A stretch of DNA of 64,000 nucleotides, from NCBI RefSeq assembly GCF_963576675.1, contig NC_088918.1, forward strand, positions 43,123,501-43,187,500, given 5' to 3'. Within the stretch, counting starts at the first letter, position 1. The number at the start of each line of letters is the position of its first letter. Below the pieces are notes generated by a model. That model was not told where the DNA came from, searched no databases, and was given only the letters and a program-made list of their open reading frames with translations. Below are positions 35,525 to 45,484 of this stretch, piece by piece. The position numbers and the translations under genes were made by a program. The stretch comes from Euphorbia lathyris (taxonomy: Eukaryota > Streptophyta > Magnoliopsida > Malpighiales > Euphorbiaceae).

Positions 35525-35880
35525 GACCCTCGGGGCGTGCCTCGCGCCGTCGGGCGTGCGCACCCCGCGGCCGCCGAGCGCGCGTTCCGCGCCGCCGGAC
35601 GCTCACACGTCGCGGCCGCCCAACGCGCGCTTCGCGCTACCGGACGCGTGCGCTCAGCGGCCCACGAGAGTGCGCACCGTGCCACCGGACCCGGGCATTG
35701 CTCGGACGTCGAGAGCGTGCCACTCGCGGTGCGTCCGACGGACGCCGAGCGCACGTCCCGTGCCGCCGATTTTCCTTCGCTTATTATCCTTTATATATTT
35801 TTTCAAAACTTCCGGAATCAATCGCTTCAACCGTCTTGTTTTCAGGTTTTCGTCACAAGTCCTCCGACTCGGTGTCTACA

Positions 35881-35896
35881 GTTGCCCCTACTTTTC
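35881..35896 (-). other. Polypurine tract of H, copy 1
   Basis: The minus strand reads GAAAAGTAGGGGCAAC directly before TGTAGACACC. This places the LTR at the 3' end of a minus-strand element. The same tract precedes copies 2 (44066-44081) and 3 (52254-52269). Confidence 0.7.
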
Positions 35897-36113
35897 TATT
35901 TTGATAGTGACGTGTGTGTTTCGAAAACGTTTTTTGCTAACGCAACACATGCAATGTAAAACATATAAAAGTAAAAGACACGTAAAGAGTAGGAGGGAAC
36001 ATACATGACCTTCGCGCTGCGCGTTCCGGTGTCGTCCTCTGATTCCTTCCATCGCCACCTTTGGAATGGCCATCGATGACTGTTCTTTTCTCGGAATCTA
36101 GAGTACGTTGGTT

Positions 36114-36906
36114 ATGGCTCGAAAGCAATTTCGGTGTACGACCGCTAACGGGATGGCTCAAAAGCAACTCAGGTCTGCGACCGCGAGTAAGATGGCTCAA
36201 AAGCGACCCTGGTCCACGACCGCGGGTAAAATGGCTCAAAAGCAACTCAGGTCTGCGACCTTGAGTAAGATGGCTCAAAAGCAACTCTGATCTACGACCG
36301 AGAGCAAGATGGCTCAAAAGCGACCCTGGTCCACGACCGCGGGTAAAATGGCTCAAAAGCAACTCCGGTCTGCGACCGTGAGTCAGATGGCTCAAAAGCA
36401 ACTCTGGTCTACGACCGAGAGTAAAATGGCTCAAAAGCGACTCTGGTCTACGACCGAGAGTAAGATGACTCAAAAGCGACCCTGGTCCACGACCGCGGGT
36501 AAGATGGCTCAAAAGCGACCCTAGTCCACGACCGCGGGTACAATGGCTCAAAAGCAACTCAGGTCTGCGACCTTGAGTCAGATGGCTCAAAAGCAACTCC
36601 GGTCTACGACCGTAAGTCAGATGGCTCAAAAGCAACTCTGGTCTACGACCGAGAGTAAGATGGCTCAAAAGCAACTCTGGTCTACGACCGAGAGTAAGAT
36701 GGCTCAAAAGCGACCATGGTCTACGACCGCGGGTAAGATGGCTTAAAAGCGACCATGGTCCACGACCGCGGGTAAAATGGCTCAAAAGCAACTCAGGTCT
36801 GCGACCTTGAGTCAAATGGCTCAAAAGTAACTCCGGTCTACGGCCGTGAGTCAGATGGCTCAAAAGCAACTCCGGTCTGCGACCGTGAGTAAGATGGCTC
36901 AAAAGC
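36114..36906. repeat. 39-bp minisatellite, unit 1 (about 20 copies)
   Basis: Copies start every 39 bases from 36114 (ATGGCTCAAAAGC...) without a single length change up to 36894. Each copy carries an imperfect inverted repeat around GGTC-NNN-GACC. The outer arms are ACTC with GAGT or ACCC with GGGT. Because 39 is a multiple of three, long open frames occur on both strands, including a 392-codon one on the minus strand (37115-35937) made of a 13-residue repeat. I treat these as by-products. Confidence 0.9.
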
Positions 36907-37213
36907 GGGGATTGTCTCTGGAGGTAGCATCTCGGAGGTTTAATAGGGACGTATTTTAGTCTGGAATGATATAGACTAACGATTATTTTTCTGTTGGCTG
37001 TTGTCTGTATTTTGACTGGTGTTATTGTTCCGTAAAGATTGACTGTTGTCTGGAGTTCATATCTTGACAATGTTGGTCGCTGTCTGGGAGAAATGCAGGC
37101 TGAAACGGACTGCAAATCGGAGGTCTGTGCACTTAGTAATTAATTATTTACTTTTTACATTTATGTCAAATCGTACTTTTTTCACTCTTTACGGGAATGT
37201 CATTCCCTTTTCC

Positions 37214-37220
37214 TATATAA
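37214..37220 (+). promoter_or_regulatory. TATA box of PMD gene, unit 1
   Basis: TATATAA lies 86 bp upstream of the ATG at 37300. It is followed by a CT-rich leader (TTTTCTCTCTTCTTTCTCTC) typical of plant 5' UTRs. Confidence 0.65.
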
Positions 37221-37299
37221 GGTGGTGGGGTTTCATTTCAACCCCACACATTTTCTCTCTTCTTTCTCTCACTAGACTTCAATTTGGATTATTCTCGGG

Positions 37300-40200
37300 A
37301 TGGATTTAGATGAATGGGATGGCACTAGAGGCATGGACGAGGTTTACGTAAACCTGGATAGAGTGGATACTTTCCACGACCCTACGACGCATTTGAGCAG
37401 GACACACTGCAACGAGGTAAGTAATTTCTCACTTTTATTTGATTCGAACTCTAGGCTTTAGCATTCCTATTCGAACATGATTTGCATTATAACCCTTAGA
37501 CTGCCTTAGAGGACTTTAGCTAGAAAACGTGAATTCCTTTACTTACAAGTAGCACTTGTTTATTTTTGTAAGAATGCGCGCTATATGCATGTGAATAGTG
37601 ACACTACAATTTTATGCATGCTAACGGTGCAAACAAAGTGAATAGTAAAGATGTGAATAGTGCACGTGAATAGTAAAAACTTAGCTAATGCACGTAAACA
37701 GTAAAAACGTGAATAGTGAAAACGCGAATAGTGCACGTGAATAGTGAAAACGTGAATACTGCACGTGAATAGTAAAAACTTAACTAACGCACGTGAATAG
37801 TAAAAACTTAGCTAATGCACGCAAACAGTAAAAACGTGAATAGTGCACGTGAATAGTGAAAACGCGAATAATGCACGTGAATAGTGAAAACGTGAATAGT
37901 GCACGTGAATAGTAAAAACTTAACTAACGCACGTGGATAGTAAAAACGTGAATAGTAAAAACGTGAATAGTAAAAACGTGAATAGTAAAAACGTGAATAG
38001 TAAAAACTTAGCTAATGCACGTAAACAGTAAAACCTAATCTATGCTCCTTGTCCCCGCAGACGAGGGTGGATTAAAGAATTGACTAAACCCTACGTGAAT
38101 GACCCTACAGGAGAGATTTTTACAGATGTGAATAGTGCACGTGAATAGTAAACAAAGTGAATAGTAAAGATGTGAATAGTGCATGTGAATAGTAAAAACT
38201 TAGCTAATGCACGTGAATAGTAAAAACGTGAATAGTGAAACGCGAATAGTGCACGTGAATAGTAAAAACTTAACTAACGCACGTGAATAGTAAAAACTTA
38301 GCTAATGCACGCAAACAGTAAAAACGTGAATAGTGCACGTGAATAGTGAAAACGCGAATAATGCACGTGAATAGTGAAACGTGAATAGTGCACGTGAATA
38401 GTAAAAACTTAACTAACGCACGTGGATAGTAAAAACGTGAATAGTAAAAACGTGAATAGTAAAAACGTGAATAGTAAAAACGTGAATAGTAAAAACTTAG
38501 CTAATGCACGTAAATAGTAAAACCTAATCTATGCTCCTTGTCCCCGCAGACGAGGGTGGATTAAAGAATTGACTAAACCCTACGTGAATGACCCTACAGG
38601 AGAGATTTTTACAGAAAATTGGTCCTAACTGACCGGATGTCTCTATGAAAGAATAGCTAGTCTTAACACGTTCTTATCAATTGCATGCTTTAGGAGCTGT
38701 ATTTAAATTTTCTTGTCTTGTTCTTTTTAGTTCATTGAGATTTCGGGGACCACCACCGAGATTCACTCGTGGTACGATAGGCTAGGTGCCGCGGTGAGAG
38801 CCCGCGTGCGTGAGTTGGGCTTCGAGCCTTTTATTGCAGCGTTGCCCTGCACCAACGGGGTATGCGATCGTTTCGGCCTGCGGGCCTTATGTGAGCGGTG
38901 GGTTGACTCGACCCACACCTTCCACCTTTCTTTTGGGGAGATGACCATCTCGCCTAGAGATTTCTCACTGCTGACAGGGTTGCGAGGGAGCAACACTCCC
39001 ATTCCTTTCCATTTCGATATGATGCGACCACGGGTCGACCTTGCTAGGGTCGCTGCCTTTATTGGACCGGGAGTTCGTCTTTGCGCCAAATCTACTCCAG
39101 CGAAGTTTATTTCCACCGCGAGCCTCTTGAGTCGGCGAGATTTCTGTGAGACAGACGATACCGACTTGGCGGTTCGCAGCTTCTTAGTGTATACTCTGAG
39201 TGAGACAATTTTCCGCACGAAGGGCGGAAAGGTACACGCAGGTCTCATTCAGGCGCTCAGCGATCTGGATGCATCGGCTTCCTACGATTGGGCGGGGGCA
39301 GGCTTAGCCTTTCTCTACAAGTTTTTGGATCTGACTTGCAGGAAGCGCAAGGATTTCGGTGGTTACACCTTTGCTCTGCTGGTACGTGACGCCTTCTTGA
39401 CTTGCCCGTCTTATCTTCTTCGCGTTTTTCACACTCCTAGTCCTTGTTTTTACCGCAGGTGTGGGCGTATGAGAGGCACATCCTTCCCAGCCAGTCTCGA
39501 TCTCGACCGAGAGTACCGAGGCCGCCTTTCATGACTCGATGGAGGGATTTTGACTTGAGCATCGAAAGGAGTCGGACGGTGCCACGGCTCCTAGATTGGA
39601 TCGACTCGCTGACCCTCACACAGGTAGATTTTGCCTAATCATGCTCGGTTTTTGTTTGAGTCTTTCTGACTTTCTCTTTGTCATTTTTAGATTAAGTTCA
39701 GGTGGGACGACCTCGACTTCGGCCCCGATTATACATATGTATCGATGATCCAGGAGCAGCAGTGTGTGCTCACCGGCCCCTGCATGCGGGCATGGTATTT
39801 AGGGGATCGAGGCATCACTGGAGTTAGGGACGCTCACTGGACTCCGGGTGAGATCCCCGTCTCTATGTTCGCGGTGCGGACCATGCCCTTATCGATCGTT
39901 CGTCGGGACTTGACCCGTCGGTTTATTGGGAGAGCGGTGTGGATTCACGCCGGGGGCCGTGAGCCTTACTTGTCTACTCTGCTGAGCGCGAGGGATGCCC
40001 CGACGGCAGCGATGGAGGTGGATCCGGTGGCAGATGTATTTTCGAGGGAGGCTGTCGCGGCAGTCTTCGGTCAGGAGGAGGTCCCGGTAAGTGGTTCCAT
40101 CCCCTTCTTATTTTACCTTTCATTCATGAGATGTTTAGGGGTTTTTATTGTGTTTTTTTTTTTTTTTTTGCAGGAGGGGTCCTGGAGGAGTGCCCATTTA

Positions 40201-40964
40201 TCTGATTTCCTTGACGGTACTCGAGCTCAGACGCCTGTGTGCGAGCAGCCCTACTACGTCGGCGAGTCCTCCAGCGCTGCCCGACCGGAGAGGTCTTCCC
40301 TAGGCGTGCCCCTACCAGACTACGGGAGAGATTATGCCACGATTTGCTATGACGAGTCCGGGGCAGCTTATGCGGGATTCGAGGCGGCTCCTCCTATCTT
40401 CTCCTCGAGGGTCCCATTTGATCCTTCAGACGCTTCTCTGACCACGAGGGAGACTTGTACGGATTACGTGGGGCTGTCTGGTTACCTACGAGATCGCCTC
40501 AGCTTGCGCTGCACCGATCACCTGGTATGTATCATTACTTTATTTTAGTGTAGTGGAATGTATGCATGTATGTATGATTTATGTTTTTGCCTATGCTGCT
40601 TTTTATCTGTTCTTCTTTTTTTCTTCTTTTTCTGTAGAGTGATCTGCATGTCCACGAGCGGAGGCGGAGCGAGTTGGTGTGGGAGGCCGACGCCCGGGTT
40701 GGTCAGGTGTATCAGGAGAGAAATGACCACTGGTCAGGGATGATGCGACGGGAGACTGAGGGTCGCCTTACCGTCGAGGAGAGGGCGCATGATGAGTCGA
40801 TCAGGCGCCTTGCTGCAGAGGAGAGAGCACGAGCTGCTGATGAGAGAGCACGCGCCTTTGATGAGAGAGCGCGAGTTTCTGATGAGAGAGCGCGTGCTGC
40901 CGAGGAGGCACTATCTACGGACATATTTGGACCCTCTTTTAGTCTTTTGGTATTTTTGAAATAG
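37300..40964 (+). pseudogene. PMD-like gene, copy 1, 3'-truncated chimera
   Basis: The exons are 37300-37416, 38731-39381, 39459-39623, 39691-40086, 40174-40524 and 40638-40964. All introns are GT-AG and phase 0. Exons 1-5 and most of exon 6 are open. At 40921 the gene runs into duplicated copia leader, so the final 18 residues of the full protein are replaced by about 14 unrelated ones before a stop. Intron 1 contains a duplicated block of about 490 bp. Against copy 3 I count about eight amino-acid changes and one silent change, a pattern expected of a copy without selection. Confidence 0.82.
37590..38614 (+). repeat. GTGAATAGT minisatellite with 489-bp duplication, unit 1
   Basis: Intron 1 of PMD copy 1 consists of short repeats built from ACGTGAATAGTAAAA and TGCACGTGAATAGT. 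A block ending in TTTTTACAG occurs twice (ends 38125 and 38614). Each block carries a good splice-acceptor-like sequence CTTGTCCCCGCAG followed by an early in-frame TAA. Confidence 0.85.
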
Positions 40965-41126
40965 GGCCTGCGAGTCCTGCCTTTCTACTATCTATCGTAA
41001 TTTCTCCTCTCATCTGATTCCCTTCAATTCAATTGAAGTTTTCTTTAGTAGTATAGAAATTAATATGTAATTTCAAGGCACCATGGAGAAGACGGAGGAC
41101 CTAAAGAGAAATATGTAATAGTTAGT
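40922..41126 (+). repeat. Duplicated G leader piece in unit 2
   Basis: 205 bp copied from 32681-32885 of copia G. It is directly joined to the truncated PMD exon 6 on its left and to the H LTR on its right. Its presence shows that the duplication included DNA outside element H. Confidence 0.92.
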
Positions 41127-42218
41127 TGTTAGACGAGGTGCCGCGGCCTAATCTCCCGGGCGGACCGGGGGGTGGACAACCTCATGGCGACGTAAGCGGT
41201 GATTGGCGCCGAAAGCAACCAATCGTGGAATCAAGCTGCTCGACAGGACCGGAGCTCGGAGATATGGAAGAGTCGCCACCCACGAATGGGAAAATGAACA
41301 CCGATCCCTTGCGGGAGACTGGTGTGGGTTCGGGAAACTTAGGTACGAGCCGAGAAGGCTAGCTCCTTTCCTGAGAAAGGCTACTAGGCACCCCGACATC
41401 GCTCGGTTATGAACCACCGGCCTCCTACTCAGCATGTTAGGCGATAACGGACTAATCGTATACTTCTTTAAGTTTAAAATTCATTTGAAACCCTTTTCTT
41501 TCTCTTTTTTTTTGAAACCGTTTTGAGCATATATTATTAAAAAGCCATATTAGTAAAGAATCACTCATTTATGTTATACATACACAGAGAGGGGGGAGAA
41601 AGAAGTGGTTTATTTACAACCGTATTTAAAAGTCATGTCGTGTGTTTATTCTACACTAACTTGTTCCCCCAAAACGAGTTTATTTACATGGTTCGCACCT
41701 TAATCGCCGTTGGAACGATTTAGGTGCGTTTTAAAACCCCGTTTGATCAAGTTTACCCGAATCGCCGTTGGAACGACTCGAGAGTTTGAAAACATTGAGA
41801 TAAAAACCTTTGATGAGAAAACGTGGTTAAACATACAAGTCAATTTTATTTTGTACAAATCATTTAAGAAAACGATTCAAAACTCTATTATTTACAATGA
41901 AAACGATTTTAATTACAAGGCTCGCTTAATCCGTCGTTTGGAACGGACTAAGGTTTTAAAGCGTGATGTTTTAAGAAACGATTTGAAATGTCAAGAAAAC
42001 ACTATTTATTTACATTAAGAATCTCTAAAAAACCTTTTAGTTTAAATAATTAAATTGAAAACTCTTTTTGTGATTTATTTTCCCCCTTTTTCCTTAATGG
42101 ATTCTCTACTTATTACAATTACAATAATAAACCCCTTTAAACTAATATTCACACTCAAATACTACTTATTTGGAACATGTACCCATGAATGGGCCAAAAG
42201 AATAAAGAAAATAATTTA

Positions 42219-42261
<43 letters not shown>

Positions 42262-43465
42262 TTAAATCAAAAAAGAAGATATGAAAGTAAGAGTTAACAC
42301 AAAAGGAACTATATGTATATAAAAATAATAGGTACAATATATCTATGCTTTAAAAATGTGAAAATAGTAAGTAAATCCAAAAATAATTTTATTCAATAAT
42401 CACTAAAATAACCCAAATGTTCCAAAACTATACATATACATAACTAATATAGTTTTAAATACCAAAATACCATATACTAATATATATTAATTATTTCCCA
42501 AAATACCAAATAACTAACATTTAAAACATAACCCAAATTGATAAAAAAAAGAATACATATATATACTTATACTTATATAGTAAAATGGAATAAAAAACGG
42601 TATACTAATATTCTAAAATAATTATATATGTTAAAGATCTAAAATAATTTGAAAAACATATATTACATAACTATACATATATATACTAAGGATTAAAAGC
42701 TTAAAAGTTGAGAAAAAGGGACTGAAATGGCATTTTTTACATTTTGGCAGATTTACCGACGAAAAATCCGTCGGTAAACAGCATTTAGTGACAGAATCGG
42801 TAAATTACAGCAGCACTCCTAAATGTTTCCAGATTTATTCAAAAGCTTTAAATTAAATCTAATTCAATCGTTTTGGATTTCCGAACTACAAAAAATGGGT
42901 CATAGTCGAAAACGGAAATTCCTAAAACGATGTTTTTATTTTAAAACGTAATTTGAAAATTTCTTTTAAATTAAAAACTTATAATTACAACGTTTTCGAT
43001 ACCCGAACTACCTTTTTATCGGATCACGGTTCGTATTGGGATATCAAAACGAGGTTTTTTATTTTAAAACAAAACCGAATTTTATTCAACACGAAATGAA
43101 AATTAAATAAATACGCTAATTAAATAAAGTGTGACAAAATAAATAAATAACTAAATGAATAGAAACTATAACATAAAAAATAAATAGAAGAAGAGAATAA
43201 ATTAAATAAAATAAAGAGTCTAGTCCTCGGATAATACCTTGAATTCGGTATCTGACCGTCGAAGCCGATTGATTCCACGAGCCACGAGCTCCCGTTTTTT
43301 TATGAAAATTTAGTAAAAATTGAACTTAGGAAATTTAGAGATTTTCAATTTTTAGGAAAAAAAATGTTTTTTCCTAAAAAAATCAACTTCCTCTCTCTAG
43401 AAAAATATTCTAGTGTGAGAAGCTTTCCTTAAATTCCCCCCTCCCTTTTTTGCATGGGGATCCGT

Positions 43466-43476
43466 GCCTTTTATAG
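43466..43476 (-). promoter_or_regulatory. TATA box of H LTR copy 2
   Basis: Identical CTATAAAAGGC at the same relative place as in copy 1. Confidence 0.65.
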
Positions 43477-43497
43477 GCAAACGGGTCCCCGGACCAA

Positions 43498-43709
43498 TGG
43501 GCGACGCCCAAAGGAAATTGGGCGTCGCCCATTGGGGTTGGGCGGCCGCCCAACCTTGTGTTGGGCTACCGCCCAACCTTGTTGGGCGGCCGCCCAACAA
43601 TCGTTGGGCGATCGCCCAACGGCGTTGGGCGAGCGCCCAACGCAAGGTTGGGCGCCCGCGCCCGACCTTCGTCGGGCGTTCGCCCGACGTGGTTGGACGC
43701 CCGCCCGAC
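43498..43709 (-). promoter_or_regulatory. Palindrome array in U3, copy 2 (10 units)
   Basis: 212 bp with ten units. Against copy 3 it lacks one 22-bp unit of the CGTCGGGCGTTCGCCCAACG type, and against copy 1 it lacks three units. Confidence 0.85.
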
Positions 43710-44298
43710 GACCCTCGGGGCGTGCCTCGCGCCGTCGGGCGTGCGCACCCCGCGGCCGCCCAGCGCGCGTTCCGCGCCGCCGGACGCTCACACGTCGCGG
43801 CCGCCCAACGCGCGCTTCGCGCTACCGGACGCGTGCGCTCAGCGGCCCACGAGAGTGCGCACCGTGCCACCGGACCCGGGCATTGCTCGGACGTCGAGAG
43901 CGTGCCACTCGCGGTGCGTCCGACGGACGCCGAGCGCACGTCCCGTGCCGCCGATTTTCCTTCGCTTATTATCCTTTATATATTTTTTCAAAACTTCCGG
44001 AATCAATCGCTTCAACCGTCTTGTTTTCAGGTTTTCGTCACAAGTCCTCCGACTCGGTGTCTACAGTTGCCCCTACTTTTCTATTTTGATAGTGACGTGT
44101 GTGTTTCGAAAACGTTTTTTGCTAACGCAACACATGCAATGTAAAACATATAAAAGTAAAAGACACGTAAAGAGTAGGAGGGAACATACATGACCTTCGC
44201 GCTGCGCGTTCCGGTGTCGTCCTCTGATTCCTTCCATCGCCACCTTTGGAATGGCCATCGATGACTGTTCTTTTCTCGGAATCTAGAGTACGTTGGTT

Positions 44299-45091
44299 AT
44301 GGCTCGAAAGCAATTTCGGTGTACGACCGCTAACGGGATGGCTCAAAAGCAACTCAGGTCTGCGATCGCGAGTAAGATGGCTCAAAAGCGACCCTGGTCC
44401 ACGACCGCGGGTAAAATGGCTCAAAAGCAACTCAGGTCTGCGACCTTGAGTAAGATGGCTCAAAAGCAACTCTGATCTACGACCGAGAGCAAGATGGCTC
44501 AAAAGCGACCCTGGTCCACGACCGCGGGTAAAATGGCTCAAAAGCAACTCCGGTCTGCGACCGTGAGTCAGATGGCTCAAAAGCAACTCTGGTCTACGAC
44601 CGAGAGTAAAATGGCTCAAAAGCGACTCTGGTCTACGACCGAGAGTAAGATGACTCAAAAGCGACCCTGGTCCACGACCGCGGGTAAGATGGCTCAAAAG
44701 CGACCCTAGTCCACGACCGCGGGTACAATGGCTCAAAAGCAACTCAGGTCTGCGACCTTGAGTCAGATGGCTCAAAAGCAACTCCGGTCTACGACCGTAA
44801 GTCAGATGGCTCAAAAGCAACTCTGGTCTACGACCGAGAGTAAGATGGCTCAAAAGCAACTCTGGTCTACGACCGAGAGTAAGATGGCTCAAAAGCGACC
44901 ATGGTCTACGACCGCGGGTAAGATGGCTTAAAAGCGACCATGGTCCACGACCGCGGGTAAAATGGCTCAAAAGCAACTCAGGTCTGCGACCTTGAGTCAA
45001 ATGGCTCAAAAGTAACTCCGGTCTACGGCCGTGAGTCAGATGGCTCAAAAGCAACTCCGGTCTGCGACCGTGAGTAAGATGGCTCAAAAGC
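44299..45091. repeat. 39-bp minisatellite, unit 2
   Basis: Same array with the same number of copies. It shares with unit 3 one substitution in the second copy (CGATCGCG against CGACCGCG in unit 1). Confidence 0.9.
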
Positions 45092-45398
45092 GGGGATTGT
45101 CTCTGGAGGTAGCATCTCGGAGGTTTAATAGGGACGTATTTTAGTCTGGAATGATATAGACTAACGATTATTTTTCTGTTGGCTGTTGTCTGTATTTTGA
45201 CTGGTGTTATTGTTCCGTAAAGATTGACTGTTGTCTGGAGTTCATATCTTGACAATGTTGGTCGCTGTCTGGGAGAAATGCAGGCTGAAACGGACTGCAA
45301 ATCGGAGGTCTGTGCACCTAGTAATTAATTATTTACTTTTTACCTTTATGTCAAATCGTACTTTTTTCACTATTTACGGGAATGCCATTCCCTTTTCC

Positions 45399-45405
45399 TA
45401 TATAA
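45399..45405 (+). promoter_or_regulatory. TATA box of PMD gene, unit 2
   Basis: TATATAA, 86 bp before the ATG at 45485. Confidence 0.65.
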
Positions 45406-45484
45406 GGTGGTGGGGTTTCATTTCAACCCCACACATTTTCTCTCTTCTTTCTCTCACTAGACTTCAATTTGGATTATTCTCGGG

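Larger units (their letters stand above)
32886..35880 (-). repeat. H 3' LTR, copy 1
   Basis: 2995 bp, TGTAGACACC at 35880 to CTCGTCTAACA at 32886 (minus strand). In transcription order it contains a short AT-rich start, a GC-rich palindrome array, a TATA box at 35215-35225, then long AT-rich R/U5 sequence. That part includes the perfect hairpin TTTACCGACG/CGTCGGTAAA (34501-34510 / 34518-34527) and a (TA)n tract near 33983-34008. The last 400 bp are GC-richer and carry a GTCGCCACC-type block common in Tat LTRs. Confidence 0.85.
32681..40921 (+). repeat. Tandem unit 1 (8241 bp)
   Basis: The unit holds 205 bp of G leader, the H 3' LTR, the 39-bp minisatellite and the antisense PMD gene up to its last exon. 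Its right end joins the start of unit 2 within the sequence acgga|catattt. Private variants occur in its left half (for example 32973 region, 35025 region). The right half matches unit 2. Confidence 0.93.
41127..44065 (-). repeat. H 3' LTR, copy 2
   Basis: 2939 bp. The single-base variants examined match copy 3. It has a longer (TA)n tract than copy 1 and three fewer palindrome units. The hairpin arms are at 42752-42761 and 42769-42778. Confidence 0.85.

Noticed and set aside
35203..36008. Several overlapping open frames of 200-250 codons on both strands of the H LTR
   Set aside because: They run through the GC-rich palindrome array, where all frames lack stops because of composition and 22-bp repetition. 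They read across the LTR border and change length between units.
36114..36906. CRISPR-like array
   Set aside because: The repeats are contiguous 39-mers without unique spacers and lie in a plant retrotransposon.
38763..39248. 161-codon frame antisense to PMD exon 2
   Set aside because: It is the mirror of a well-supported exon with splice sites and domain similarity. It has no promoter or domain of its own.
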